64,000 nucleotides of DNA from Macrobrachium rosenbergii. Lineage: Eukaryota > Arthropoda > Malacostraca > Decapoda > Palaemonidae. Below, piece after piece: positions 48,815 to 61,394 of the stretch. The notes beneath the pieces were generated by a model that worked only from the letters and a program-made list of their open reading frames with translations, was not told the DNA's origin and searched no databases. The position numbers were made by a program, and so were the translations under genes. The stretch lies in the NCBI RefSeq assembly GCF_040412425.1, contig NC_089742.1:80661125-80725124 (forward strand). The letters run 5' to 3'. How positions within the stretch are numbered: the stretch's first letter is position 1; each line of letters begins with the position of its first letter.

Positions 48815-49060
48815 CGCACTGCACCATTCACCTCTCCTCACTTACAAAGGCCCTTTCATTCCACCAGCTCTTGCACCCCATGTATCCAAGACGTTTTAGA
48901 TCTTCCTCTCCTTTTCGTTACTCTACAGTCCTCCATTTTCTCTGCATGCCCTAACCATTTAATCACTCCTTCCTATCCCCATATTTCGCACCCATTCCAT
49001 TGTTCTTATATCACATATTCTTTGCAATCAACTTCAACCTTGTCTCTTTCATTCGCTCTC
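48815..49060 (-). pseudogene. Non-LTR retrotransposon reverse transcriptase, C-terminal remnant
   Basis: Minus-strand reading gives KRRGRSKTSWIHGVQELVE (about 48858-48917), matching the (R)GRPK.SW.DGV...(M/L)(E) motif common at the C-terminus of LINE polyproteins. Upstream on the same strand, in another frame, ICDIRTMEWVRNMGIGRSD (about 48975-49035) and MVRACRENGG resemble the preceding R..R.WV.R......(R)W.GH..RM.D region. Stops and frameshifts separate them, so it is a decayed fragment. The clade cannot be fixed from this piece and it differs from the 38-kb remnant. Confidence 0.62.
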
Positions 49061-49074
49061 AGTATCACACTTCC

Positions 49075-49945
49075 CATCCAAGAATGAGAGGAGGCTCGAC
49101 CATCCTATCATTTGTTCAAACTTTGGCTCCTACAGACACTCCTCTGCGCATTGTTTTCAGGAAAGGCTATGCTGAAATCGTTGGTAAGTATATATCCAGT
49201 AATCCCACAGAAAACTACACATTTTTTTCCTTCCCTCATCCAAAGGATACGAAGTTCAGTTTTCCGAAAAGGAAAATGAAGATAATTACTTCGCCGTATG
49301 CAGTTCGTAGTCTATTCAGTTTTTGGCAATATCCAGTGAATGAACCTCCCAGCATCTGTTAGGAAACTAGGCAATAAAATAAAATCGATAAAAAAAATAG
49401 AAGATAAGGAAAAATCAAACACATGTGGGAAATAGCCATGGTAAAAAAAAAAAAAACTGCAGAACACGGCGTCAGCCGACGTGATGTATGACGTCATTTG
49501 TCTCGTTTTTGGACGAAATTAGTAAGGGACTTATTTCGTGAAATTTGGTGTCACAGATAAATGAGAGGACCCACAAATACAAATAGGAGCTGTGAGTTGT
49601 TCTAGCACAGAAACAAGAGGTGATACGCGCAATTAATCATATCCTACAAATGGCACCCCCACTCGCATAAATATATTTCGTTTATACGCATTTGGCCATG
49701 CGTATGTTCGCATTCTGTTAGATTAATCGTACAAGGATTTCCTGTCTAACCTAAGGGACACTACAAGCAAGCACAAACACATACTTACACACACACACAC
49801 AACATATGCATGTACCTCTTCTTTATCTTCCGAGGCAGGAGAGTTACCAATTGAAATTCTCCGCATAAGGGAAGAGATTCAACTTCTCACAAATCCACGC
49901 TCTCCTCTAGTTCGAAGTTTTATAACCAATCTGCGACCAGAAGAG
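49075..49945. other. Unique sequence, nothing recognised
   Basis: The plus-strand frame 49000-49362 overlaps the antisense LINE remnant at its start and has no domain of its own. Confidence 0.4.
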
Positions 49946-49948
49946 AAA

Positions 49949-49949
<1 letters not shown>

Positions 49950-50011
<62 letters not shown>
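49950..50011. repeat. (CT)n microsatellite
   Basis: Pure CT tract. Confidence 0.97.
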
Positions 50012-50014
<3 letters not shown>

Positions 50015-50015
<1 letters not shown>

Positions 50016-50874
50016 ATCATACGTGAAGATGCTGAGGTTGGAAAAGTGCCAATCACAATGACAATTTCTATGCTAAGACGATATATGGCAGACCACTCCT
50101 CTCCATCTGAAAAATCGATATAATCTCTTCTCCATGAAATCTTTAATGGAATCCCACAGCAAAAACCACTTAAGCAAACTACAAAGGTCCCGTGTGTCTT
50201 ATCGGGAAATCAGGCACGACACTTCCTTGTCTTCCAGAGAGAGACGAAGGTAAAAAAAAATAAATAGTTCAAGTAAGCAACCATTTTTTTCCTTTCTTTT
50301 CTTCTTTTCCATCTTTCGGTTGACTGGACGGGCAACAAATAGTTAGCGGTTTCCGAGGCACAAAGAAACAGCACCAGGCCCAGTGACCCGAGCAGAACTA
50401 ATTATGCTGTAAAAATGTTCTATCTCTTTCTCTCCCTCCCATTTTTCTTCTTCGACGCAGGCCTCACTAGTCAGATTCAATATGTTCTTCTTTTCTCTTT
50501 CTTCTTCCTCTTCTTCTATCTGGCTAAATTATTTTACCGAATTTAATGAGACCGTTCGACCAACGGAGACAACACAGTGTTGTGCCTTTCGGGCCGCCTA
50601 AATTATTGTGTGTTCCATGGTCAATGTGTTCTGTCAGCACAACATGGACGAATTTAAATATTGACAAGGGATGTTTGTTTTCCCATACACAAAAGGTAAG
50701 GAAAGAGTGTCACAAAATCAGGACTCTTAAAACTTCCCTCTAAGCCTAAAACGTCCGGCCCAGCCCTTCCAGGAATAAAAAGCTATCCAACAAATTCCAA
50801 CTTAATCAGCATTATCTCTACTTTTTTCTGCTGATATATTCTTCTATAAAACAAAAGAACACTGGAATCAACAA

Positions 50875-50875
<1 letters not shown>
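50015..50875. other. Unique sequence, nothing recognised
   Basis: Pyrimidine-rich parts near 50283-50320 and 50420-50520; no gene. Confidence 0.4.

Positions 50876-50876
<1 letters not shown>

Positions 50877-50940
<64 letters not shown>
50877..50940. repeat. (CT)n microsatellite
   Basis: Pure CT tract. Confidence 0.97.
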
Positions 50941-50942
<2 letters not shown>

Positions 50943-50944
50943 AG

Positions 50945-52560
50945 CTGTTTTGGGGGAGGTCCAACTTACCTCGGGCGTGACTATTTTTCTTTGCCATTTT
51001 TTAATTCGTGATATCCGGTGGAATGTGAAAATGATAGTTATAATTAGAGACCAAAATGAACTTTTAAAGTAAAATTTTTAAAGTTGTACGTTTCTAAAGC
51101 AAGAAACGTCAGAGGTAGACGACGAGAAGAATGGAGTAGGGAGAAAAAGACTGAGGGAAGGAAAAGCGGGAAAGGAAAAGGAAGACTTTTTCATTTTGAT
51201 GGAGACAGTGGAAGGATGTCGCACGCTTTTGTGTTACATAGCTGAGAGACAAGCTTACAGAAACCAGAATTAGTGACATAACGTCGCCTGCTCCACTTCT
51301 AAATTAGGAGCATTTCTCAAATGGCTCTCTACATAACCGGCATAATTACATAAGGGACTAGAACAGGTACAACCACGTTCCCAAGATATTTCTTGACATC
51401 TCCACTTGTATTTCAAAAGCGAAGTAGTTTATTTTTGTCACTTTTATGGAGAGCAGCTTCTGTAAAGAAAAAGTGATGTTGGCGTCATATGAAAAATACC
51501 TGGGGGTCTGGAATGAACTCATTAAATATTTGTATATATAGCTGAATTTCAATTTCTTTATATTTTCATCTCGAAAAATTATGCCCAGAAGTAAAACAGA
51601 TATGTTATTACCAAATCATTGAAAAATATTTTCCCTAACAGGAATAATTGTGGGCTACTCCTACGCTTTCTATTTATTCAACCTTGACTGTATATTCTAC
51701 TTCAATTTTCTATAAAGATAATCGTCTTTGACTTACGTCTTGGATGCCTCTCGCAAAAAAAAAAAAAATTACAAACGAACACTAACTGCAACACTTTATT
51801 GCCTTCGTAAAAACGATTACTTAAATAGACAGTACATAAATTAATGAAAATATATTAATATACAACTATAGCCCCAATTCCATGTAATCTAAGTCATAAA
51901 ATGAGAAAATTTCATCCATAACACATTTAATGTTACTTGGTCACTATGGGACGGTCTTCGTGACCGACCATGCAAAGACTGAAGGGCACATCACAAATGC
52001 TGTACAGTGTTCACGTCTAGAGTACTTCGGAATACTTCTTTTTGGCAATTCTTTCAAATGTCAGAGATCTTTCATTTTCACTGTGAATTTCATCATCGCA
52101 AAAAATGTCGTTAACTTCTTGCGACGCCAAGGAAAGACACGCACTGTGTTGCAACTCTATCTGCTGAGTAGACTGGCAATAGAGGACGCTTTGCACTTAC
52201 TTAACTTAATCCGTCAACAAAGGCGAGAAAAATACCTCATAAATACTGAACAAAGGTCAATCACATATATTACTGGAAGTCATATTTAATGAAAGTTGTG
52301 TTAACGGGGGAAACTGGTCAATTTTCACTAAGTAGCAGTCTTACAAAAGTAAACTTTTCACACAGTAAAACTGCGGATGTCCTCCTTGAAGTCTCGTTTT
52401 CCTTGTCAATGTCATCAGGAATTCTAAATCAAAGTATGCATATTGATGGTATTTCAGAGACAGATTAAATGACGGTGGCTGTCCTAATAATATGATACAG
52501 AGAGTAAACGTACAGATTTCCTTCGGTTTTCCAAACATGTCTCTTAAAATTGGTCGATAA

Positions 52561-52565
<5 letters not shown>
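50945..52565. other. 1.6-kb stretch with one motif-free 119-codon frame
   Basis: The frame at 51930-52289 (plus) is not low complexity, but I recognise no family and see no flanking transcription or splice evidence, so I leave it uncalled. The rest is AT-rich. Confidence 0.35.

Positions 52566-52566
<1 letters not shown>

Positions 52567-52612
<46 letters not shown>
52567..52612. repeat. (CT)n microsatellite
   Basis: Pure CT tract. Confidence 0.96.
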
Positions 52613-52613
<1 letters not shown>

Positions 52614-53377
52614 AAGTTATACACTGGGAAAGACCACATATCTCAGCATTTATATAAAGGAAAACCGTTATTTTCTTCACCGAAATCTTTTTAGTTATTC
52701 CCAGCATCTAACGAATCCTGAGACTTGAATGATAAAGCCAGACACTACGCTTCGTCGGTGATCCAAAATGGTACACGTTAATTGACAACTAAACGAGTTG
52801 CTGAGAGAATAATAAGTCATGCACTGAGAGACGCAACACACTGTAAAACCTGTCTTTTTTTTTCCGACGTAACCGCTACGCACAGCTCACGCTTCATTTC
52901 ATAACGACTCCATAACCCGAGGTGACATTTCTTTGAACCACTGAGCTTGACATAGCTGAGTTTGATGTCATTTGACATCAGGAAGGAAGCAAAACAAAAA
53001 AATCCACGAGACCTCTCCGTTGTAATATTACCAAAAACACTCCTAAAAGTCGGTTAGTTTTGGTTCAAACATAAAATGACCTGAGGCGAGTCTTGTTTCA
53101 ACTTTTGACCGCAAACGATGGGAAGGAAGAGTCAGGCTGGCTTCCAGGAGTTGCACCCAGGGCAGGTCTCGGTCAACGGTTCCAGCAAAGAAATTCCTTC
53201 TCAAGAATTTCTTCTCATTTCATGCCCAGTTCTCTTCCTGCCCTTCCTCTGTTTTAACAGAACTCCTCTGCTTTTCTTCACTCAGAGAGGGAATTTTTAA
53301 AGGCACAATATTTTGTTATTCGCAAAAACAAAGCGAATAAGTCTCAGTGATGGAAAAATTTTTACTGTCCTTAACAC

Positions 53378-53455
53378 CTTACCACGCCTATGAGCAGCCT
53401 TGGGGCAAGGGCCCTTGCTGGTATAAGGCAGGATTAATCTAAACTAGCCAGCCTC
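53378..53455 (-). repeat. Short 'GGCCTTATGCCAGC' repeat, long copy
   Basis: Reading the minus strand: TAGTTTAGATTAATCCTGCC, TTATACCAGCAAGGGCCCTT, GCCCCAAGGCTGCTCATAGG. Of the copies in the window it extends furthest, aligning with 17975-18027 over its whole length. Confidence 0.6.
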
Positions 53456-53597
53456 CAACCAGAATATGAATTCTGAGGATCTTGATGAACCAAAATAAAA
53501 AAAATTATCTATAATTCTCCTAGATTAATTAATCGAATTTCTCCCCCATTTGATTCATTTCACCTCCTCATTTCCATAAATGATATATTGAGAATTC

Positions 53598-53599
<2 letters not shown>

Positions 53600-53662
<63 letters not shown>
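53600..53662. repeat. (CT)n microsatellite
   Basis: Pure CT tract. Confidence 0.97.
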
Positions 53663-53666
<4 letters not shown>

Positions 53667-53913
53667 CCGACCATCCCTCATGGTTCTTTTTTTTTTCATT
53701 AAGACATTGCAATCAGAGAGCAATTCTAAATCTCAAGTCCTTTCTTTAATTTGCGACTGTTAAAATAATCGGCCAATATCTCCGCATCTAACTTTTTCTC
53801 AATAACTGGTTTTCCATTTAACGAAATTGGTGATCTCAATCACACATGAATCTTTTTAAACTCTCCTTTCACGAGCGCCGTTATTACCCACCATTGACTA
53901 CAAGTCGGCCATT

Positions 53914-53917
<4 letters not shown>

Positions 53918-53964
<47 letters not shown>
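53918..53964. repeat. (CT)n microsatellite
   Basis: Pure CT tract. Confidence 0.97.
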
Positions 53965-53965
<1 letters not shown>

Positions 53966-53968
<3 letters not shown>

Positions 53969-55195
53969 CATCATAAGTCTTCCCACGTAGGAAGAAGCGA
54001 GATAGAGTATAACTATTAGCGCAAACAATCACCAAGCCTTTTAAACATCCCAAAAACACGGCCGAGATCAATTTGAACTTTAATTTCTTTGAGGAGAACG
54101 GGTTATAAATTCGGAAACTAAAAGGTGAGCACATGTCCATAGACTTCTGAGGCCTGTATATCCATGTACACAAATATAACACAATTTGAACTACTTACAA
54201 ATTTGCTTTAAATTCTAATATTTATGCACCCTGGCTATGTCGGGATCTCCAGTCTTTCGACTACAACCGTAACTTGTGTGTCTGCGTTATACTTACATAT
54301 GACTGAGTTAAACATTTTGAAGCTGGGAACTCTCAAGAAACGGCTCACTGCTTTATCATTTTAATTCTGACATTTATAATGTTACAACAAACAAGAAGGC
54401 ATTTTGTTGCCATTATCATTGTTATTTTTATTGAGCCTGTTTAAATGTACAACCGCTACACAGTGAAAATTTGAAAATGTTCCTGTAGATGTCCACAGAC
54501 CCCCAAGGCAGTATAAATACATGAGAAACCGACTCTTGAAGCATATCACAGAGGACATGTCAGCTCGACGAAACGACCATTAACCCAAAAACTAACCATC
54601 CTTCGAACTTCACAGGTTTATAATACTAGGCTGTTGAAAAGAAGAGAAAGAGCAGAGAAAAATAAATCAAACAAATAGCAGTAAATACAAAACATCTCCT
54701 ACCAACATGCCAATAAAACGGAACTCCAGACGAAGCATAAACAGTGTAAAGTAAAAAAAACAACGGCATTTCCACTGTTCTCGTTACAGGGTGTACAGTC
54801 ACGAACAGTTTACGAAATACCTGAAGGTCTATTAGAATCCCGACTTGTTCACTGAAGTTGCAGGGGGTTAGCAGATGAAGTAAGGTTTTCCCCCAGTGAC
54901 CCAAAAGTTATCGAAAAAGAAAACAAAATTAAAGAACTGGGGTAGTTTTGTTGTATTTCGGTGGGCGTTTGTTGAAGAGTAATACACATGTACAACTTGC
55001 CTTTACATAGAGTGGCTGTGCATGGAACAGTGTTTGAATTTATAAGCATCGGTGTGTGCTTCTGAATTATGTATTGATGAAAGCGTGTGTGGGATTACAG
55101 GTAAACAATAAAATACAATTCGTTGTATATTTTGTACTACAAATTATAACCTCCTATAATTAGTATTCATCCGTGAAGTTCATCTAATTCCATAT
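53966..55195. other. 1.2-kb AT-rich stretch without recognised genes
   Basis: Minus-strand frames at 53898-54182 and 54626-55049 have no motif. No repeat family recognised. Confidence 0.4.
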
Positions 55196-55196
55196 A

Positions 55197-55212
55197 TTAT
55201 TATTATTATTAC

Positions 55213-55262
<50 letters not shown>
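55197..55262. repeat. (ATT)n microsatellite
   Basis: ATT run of about 65 bp with one ACT unit, then a short GTGTGC piece. Confidence 0.97.
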
Positions 55263-55266
<4 letters not shown>

Positions 55267-55702
55267 GTGTGTGTGCGTGCGTGTGTATAAGGGAATGTTG
55301 TTACAGGCTAACCCAGACATATTATAACAGATTTTTTAGACAAATATACATAAGTGTGATTTTGAAGTATACACAACGAAACCTGTTCGTTAGTATTCAT
55401 TCAGTGAATAAGTTTTGCTTCCCTCGGCCAGCAACTTGATTTTTTCCTTCCTGAGTTAATTCACGAATAAACTGCTACTAATAAATTAAGATAAACCCGA
55501 AAAAAATTATTATTCTTAACTCTTGCAGGAGTGATTTAGACGTTACGTACCTTAGACATATCCTACCTGGTTCAGTTGCAGTTCACTGGCATCCAAAAAC
55601 TTGCAAAGTAATGAATACGACAAAATCGAAAAACTGATGAATGTAGAGAAACGATGCAGCGAATGAACGAAACCGAATACTTTCCGCTTGACTTGATAAA
55701 AA

Positions 55703-56069
55703 CAAGTAAAAAATGCGTCAAAGTTTCTTCGGGCCAATCGAGTTTTCTGTACAGCGTATAATGCTGTATGAAACTCTCAGCCACGGCCCAAGAAACTTTC
55801 AGCCACGGCCCGGTGATGGCATGTGTTGTTGGCACCTATGGCGGAGCCAGACGCACGATCATGGGTAACTTTACCCTTAAATAAAATAAAAAAAATTAGT
55901 GAGGCCAGATGGCTGCAATTTGGTATGTTTGATGACTGGAGTGTGGATGATCAACATACCAATTTGCAGCCCTCTAGCCTCAGTAGTTTTGAAGATCTGA
56001 GGGCGGACAGAAAAAGTGCGAACGGACAGACAAATAGCCATCTCAATAGTTTCCCTTTACAGAAAACAA
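55703..56069 (+). mobile_element. Foldback element copy E
   Basis: About 367 bp. It starts AACAAGTAAAAAATGCGTCA, then GAGTTTTCTGTACAGCG and only two 22-bp units (55768 and 55790). Central arms are TTAGTGAGGCCAGATGGCTG (about 55897-55920) and TTTGCAGCCCTCTAGCCTCA (about 55962-55990). It ends TTTACAGAAAACAAA. It has one 22-bp unit fewer than copies B, C and D. Confidence 0.92.
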
Positions 56070-56392
56070 AAAAATTGTAGTGCTTAATAAAAACTCGTTC
56101 TCACTTACTTACTAATGAAAGCAGCTCTCATCCATCCTTTATTAATAACCATGAGCTTACTTCAGCGGTAAGACAACCCCATTCACAAGCGTTATCATCA
56201 TATCTTTCCTTTTTGTTCAATTCATAGCACAATATCTCCCTTCATCTCCTCCCACCCTTCCCCTCACCTACCGCCTGACATAACTCATACCCGATCTCAG
56301 GTGTCCTAAGGACATTGGGTCCAGGTCCCTCTCCTTCAAAATATCTAATGTCACCAACTCTTCGTTATTGTTTTCTAACATTTTTTCCTATT

Positions 56393-56394
<2 letters not shown>

Positions 56395-56467
<73 letters not shown>

Positions 56468-56473
56468 TGTGTA
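56395..56473. repeat. (CT)n-(GT)n compound microsatellite
   Basis: CT run of about 55 bp passing into a GT run. Confidence 0.97.
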
Positions 56474-56479
56474 TGTGCG

Positions 56480-58795
56480 TGTCTGTATGAGTGTGCGTAT
56501 GTGTCTGCAGGCTTTGTTGCATGAGCAAACTAAATTTCGGACAACTAGTTCCACTTTGTTTATTGCCTCCAACTACGAAGCCCCATCATGAAAATATGCC
56601 TTTGGTTTCATTTTTATTTTAGAAATCGTATGCGATTTGTGCTTTAAAATATTGCTTTACTGAAGAACAAATAACATTCCGTTTCTGCTGTTTCATGTCC
56701 CGCATTGGAATCGATATCACGACTTGAAAAACATTACAACTGAACACAAAGATCACTTTACTTACCAAGAGAATCCATTGAGCTTTGAGATTTCCTAACG
56801 AATGACAGTAAAAACAAACAAAGTGAATTCAAATGCTCTGCTGCATATTCATCTTTTGAGTCGCAGTTTATTTGTTGGAAGAGAAACCCGAACAAAAAGT
56901 AAACAAGCAAATTCGAAACAAAGCTCTAATGTCAGTTTTCCTCCAGCAAGCGGATACTCCACTGCGCCACTGTTGCATTTCCATTCTAAACCGACGCCCC
57001 GTGTTGCACCATTTTTTCAAAGTATCATTTCCCGGTTACTCCCAAACAGCAGGGTCACAAAAACTGCTTCGGTTGGACGAGTAAAGTGAAAAAGCAGATA
57101 ACCCTCGGAACAAAAGGCCAGTGGAAACAAATTTGATAGGATTCTCTTATTTACCCCTTTGGGTCTGCAACGCTCATTTCCTCGCTCGTGCTTGCTGTAA
57201 AGTTGACAATTACAAAATCATACTGTAAAATAATGAGTTTTTCATTTTAAGGCTACGGCTTTGTTTTCTTTCCATCCATTAGAGCCCGTGATAAAAAGCT
57301 GAATCCAAAGGATTTCAGTGCTTGGACAATGATGTTTTCCAGGAAATAACTACAGAACAAATGGACGAGTGCCAATGCAATTGACGTTGTGTTTTTTGTA
57401 GGCATGTTTTCATTTCGTTCTTTTTGCCATTATATAAAATTTAATTTTTAAAACATGCATTGTAGAGACTTCAGTATCAGTGCAATAACACTGTAGACAC
57501 AATCCAGTAGAATGATGACAGGAATGCTAACAGAATAACACTGTATGTGGTTTTGTACGCAAATATTTACTTCACAGTCATCATATCATTTGAAAAAAAA
57601 AAAAACTACAACAAAGAGGTTTCACTTCATTTGCAATCAAGTTTTAAAGAAATAATAAAAAGAGTCGAGTGCCAGACAACCTGACGTCTTGTTCCCACCG
57701 AAAACCTTGTTAGCCTTGACTGACTGCCTGGATACACTTCTCCTCCTCACCTTCCGACCGCCTACGTGTGAAGACTCCCTTAACCTTCAGGACGCCTTCT
57801 GTCGAAACGCCTCACCAGAAGCCTCAGCCTAGGCCTTTTGGGCACTGCGTCTGCCTGCATTTCTCTGTCGCCTCATGTCTAGGGACCAGCATTTCATTCA
57901 AGGGAGAAATCATAACACGAGGTTTGTCAACGGTAATGCAACCTCTCTTGTTTTTCTTTACCTATATAAGTAATTAACTGAAAGTGAGTATTGACACCTG
58001 ATTTGATTTTCTGACTATACAACACAAAAGTATACGAATAATATTCAGTAAAATTTAAATCCTTCGGTAATTCAGCTTTGCATAACCTTGAATGTCTCTT
58101 TAGTTTAATATACTGTCCTCTTTATGTACGACTCAAAAGCAAACATACAAGTAAAATTGCTTTTTTATATGGATTATGGCCTTCACTCCACATATCACAT
58201 TCTGTTACTGTAAGTTTTCAAGCTGGGACTAAAAGATTTTAAGCTTACAAGAGAAGGGTTCAGTGCTACATGGGAAGGTTTTGTGTGTTCGTGGGAAGAC
58301 TAGGTTACGTGGATGTGAAGCTATTAAGCTTGCGTGAAAAACTTTAAGAATAAATGAAAAGCTCTGAAGTTTATTAAGAATTCTTTTGAGTTTATATGAA
58401 AGGGTTTTAAAGGTATCGCGAGAGGTAGTTTAATTTTACAAGGAAATGCTTAAAACTGACAGGCGCTGCTGGCAAAATCTTTGGGAAATTTTACCCTTAC
58501 ACGAGGAGGTTTCAGGCGTATCTCTGAAGCTTTCAAGCCTCCACAGCATATGACCATAAATTAACATTCGTTCATTAACGGCATCAATCAAAATAAACGG
58601 AGATTGCAATCATAACGGCCATGATTAAAATACGAAATAGGTTATTAACCAAGCACTTCAAAATCCCAAATCGTCACTACCATAATTGGATATACCATCA
58701 TCACTGTCATTAGATATATTAATGGCAGTGATAGTTACTGTTGCTTAATCAGGTAATTTAATGAATGTCTGTTCAGCTGGAGTTTTCCAGTAATA
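56480..58795. other. 2.3-kb stretch without recognised genes
   Basis: A 95-codon frame (56802-57089) and a 69-codon frame (57768-57977) have no motif. At about 58205-58560 words such as TTTTAAG, AAGCTT and AGGGTTT recur loosely, but no clean repeat unit can be drawn. Confidence 0.4.
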
Positions 58796-58799
58796 CACA

Positions 58800-59041
58800 T
58801 TGTACTTGTGGCCCATTGGCTAGAACATTCGCTTTGCCAGTAACAGGTTCTGGGCTCGATTACCGAGCGAGCTGTTATCTTTAGGAAGTAATTTGGGAAA
58901 CTGGCAGTGAAATGATTGCATGGATCACAACTAGGAGAGAAAGTCATAAGGCTAGCAACCTCATCCCAAAAGACTTGCTGAGAAACATAAGGTCAATATC
59001 TTCTAGAAACCTCCCCGTAAGGGTGAACGGTTTATGCTGTA

Positions 59042-59042
<1 letters not shown>
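58800..59042 (+). mobile_element. SINE-2-like copy
   Basis: The head fits a tRNA-like promoter: A-box-like TGGCCCATTGGCTAGAACA (58809) and B-box-like GGGCTCGATTACC (58851). The body contains GGCTAGCAACCTCATCCCAA and AAGACTTGCTGAGAA, the landmarks shared with 26384, 27540 and 63645. It ends in a GT and then AT microsatellite from 59042. SINE-2 is my label for this window; I do not know its catalogue name. Confidence 0.65.
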
Positions 59043-59079
<37 letters not shown>

Positions 59080-59202
59080 CAGTATATATTATATATATAT
59101 ATATACATACATATATACATATATACATACATATATAAACTGTGTGTATATATATATATATATATATAGTATATATTATATATATACATACATATATATA
59201 TA

Positions 59203-59282
<80 letters not shown>

Positions 59283-59290
59283 ATATTTAT
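59042..59290. repeat. (GT)n and (TA)n compound microsatellite
   Basis: A GT run then TA/TACATA/ATATTA variants and a long TA tract, directly after the SINE-2-like copy. Two similar parts (59064-59130 and 59148-59205) repeat the order TATA-AGTATATATTA-TATATACATAC. Confidence 0.95.
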
Positions 59291-61140
59291 TATAGTGATA
59301 TGTCTTATAATATGTATGTTTTCTGTAATTTTGATGTATTCTCTCTTGTATTTGTCATGTGTTGTGTATTGAAATATCAGGTCTCAGATCTTAAAAGGTT
59401 TAGTTGACTGTGAGATTTTAGAGATAAGATACATTTTCCTGTCAGGCTCTTGTGTTTGCACAGCTGAATGTTTGTGTAGGTGTCAAGTGTGTGACCACGG
59501 TATTTGTCCCTTTATGCGAGAGAGGCCCCAAACCCCTTAAGTTGTCAACTAAAAGGGAGATGAGATGACAGGTTTAGACAACAGTGACTGGTCTAAAAGT
59601 TTGTTGTTTGCACAAGTGCTAAGACAGGAAATCCTCTATTAACTAAAGAGATGTGGGATGACAGGTTTACATAAGCTGCTTAATCAAGAGGCCTTTTCTG
59701 TTTGAACAAGTGTGCATGACAGGAAATTTCCATTTAAAACAGTGATTCTCAACCTGCTGGGGCTTTTCAAGGCGAGAGGCCTAGGGAAAATTTAAAATTC
59801 AATTTATATTCGTTATTTTCTTTAACAAGAGTGAGGAACTAATATTCAGAAGTTTATATAAAAAAGTATCGCTTTTAACGTTAGCTTGAACAAATGTGGC
59901 TTACCATTATTTTGTAAGTATTTACCTCCTCCTGTCCTCGAAATCCCCTCTCCATTTAATCTGGGAGGATGTATGCTGACAAGGACCAGCTCTTAGCCCA
60001 CTTAAATGGATGTATGCTGACGGGCCCAAATAGCTCTTTTTGAGCCAGAGAATAATTTCCTGGTTATTTTCCCTCCTCCAGGGGAAAAAACTTTGTTTAT
60101 TCCTTTTTTTCCCAGGGAAGATTCCCAGAGTGACCCATTTCCAAAATGCCTAACTGGCAACATAGGTTTATTCTCATGGTAGAGTTGTGGGAAACTGATC
60201 AGTCCAGACAGAGACTCTGTAGAGTTTGATTAGGTTTTGTCTCTCTCTCTCTCTTATCCCTCTAATCCTTCAGAGGAGAGTAAAATTTACAATATAGCAG
60301 ATTTGGTGTGATCACTATTAAAGTGTGTATCTTTCTGAGGTCTTAGTACAAAAAGTATAAAATAGGTATAATGGTGCCATAGATAAAAAGTGTTTTTCTA
60401 CTACAGCAAGAGTTTTGTAAAAGTGTTCAGAAACTTGTATAAGGTAAATTGGTTTTTACTTATTTTACCATGGTAAAAAGATAGAAACTTTAAAGAGATT
60501 TTGCCTTAATGAAATTGTTGATGAACTTTTGTGCATTTTTTGTATGTTCTTGTTTTTACATTTTTTGTGTGTTCTTGTGTTTATAATTTCATAGTTTTAC
60601 CCAAACTTTTGTGTTGGTGATTTAACATTTATTTACTTAGCATTTTACATATGTTGATACTTTAACATTGCATACTTGATTTGATTTTCATTTGTTAAGA
60701 TTTCTTTTTCAAATCTTGAGCAAATCTTAATAGTTTGGATTTTGCTTAGTTAACATAATTTCTTGATAAATTAAAGTTTTGTGAACTAATCTTGTTTAAG
60801 AATTAATTAAAAATCTTGTGTTGTTTTCAAGTAATGGTAAATTTTTTCAGATTGTGAATTCTAGTTATAACTTTCAAAGTTAGAAATAAATTTTTGTATT
60901 TAAAGTTTTAAAAACACAGTGTTTCATTTTTGACCACCAGTGAACAGGGTTATTTGTGTGTGCATAAGGCAAATTGATAGACATGTTTTGTTCTCCTCCA
61001 ATTAATTGAAGTGAACGAAGACCAGGGAAACCATTATAGTTGTTTGATGGAGTGATGCTCTTTTTTATCTAGTATATCTCAATACCTTACACATAACTTG
61101 AAAAACCTAGTTTGATATTTCAAGTGATAAGCAAGTTGTA
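59291..61140 (+). other. Compositionally distinct T-rich stretch
   Basis: About 1.85 kb with a marked T over A excess on the plus strand (strongest at 60500-60910). It holds a TATA-box-like AAGTATAAAATAGG at 60350-60365 and a polyadenylation-type AATAAA at 60886. A 14-bp word GGATGTATGCTGAC occurs at about 59967 and 60009. At 59741 the phrase ACAGTGATTCTCAACC resembles the ends of some hAT transposons. No open frame is meaningful. It could be a solo LTR or an untranslated or intronic segment; neither is proven. Confidence 0.35.
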
Positions 61141-61270
61141 AGGGATCACTGTTACCTTTAGAGTGTCAGTCGTAATTTTATTGTTATGAGGGTTCAGGTA
61201 TCCGAAGTGAGGTAAATTTTTGGATTTTGTTACTAGTTGTGTAATAACAAGATACTTGGTACACTTCGTG

Positions 61271-61393
<123 letters not shown>

Positions 61394-61394
61394 A

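Noticed and set aside
51930..52289. 119-codon plus-strand frame
   Set aside because: Normal amino acid composition but no recognised domain or context; kept only as a note.
59291..61140. Complete LTR retrotransposon
   Set aside because: No paired LTR, primer-binding site or polyprotein can be seen; only a possible solo LTR remains as a hypothesis.
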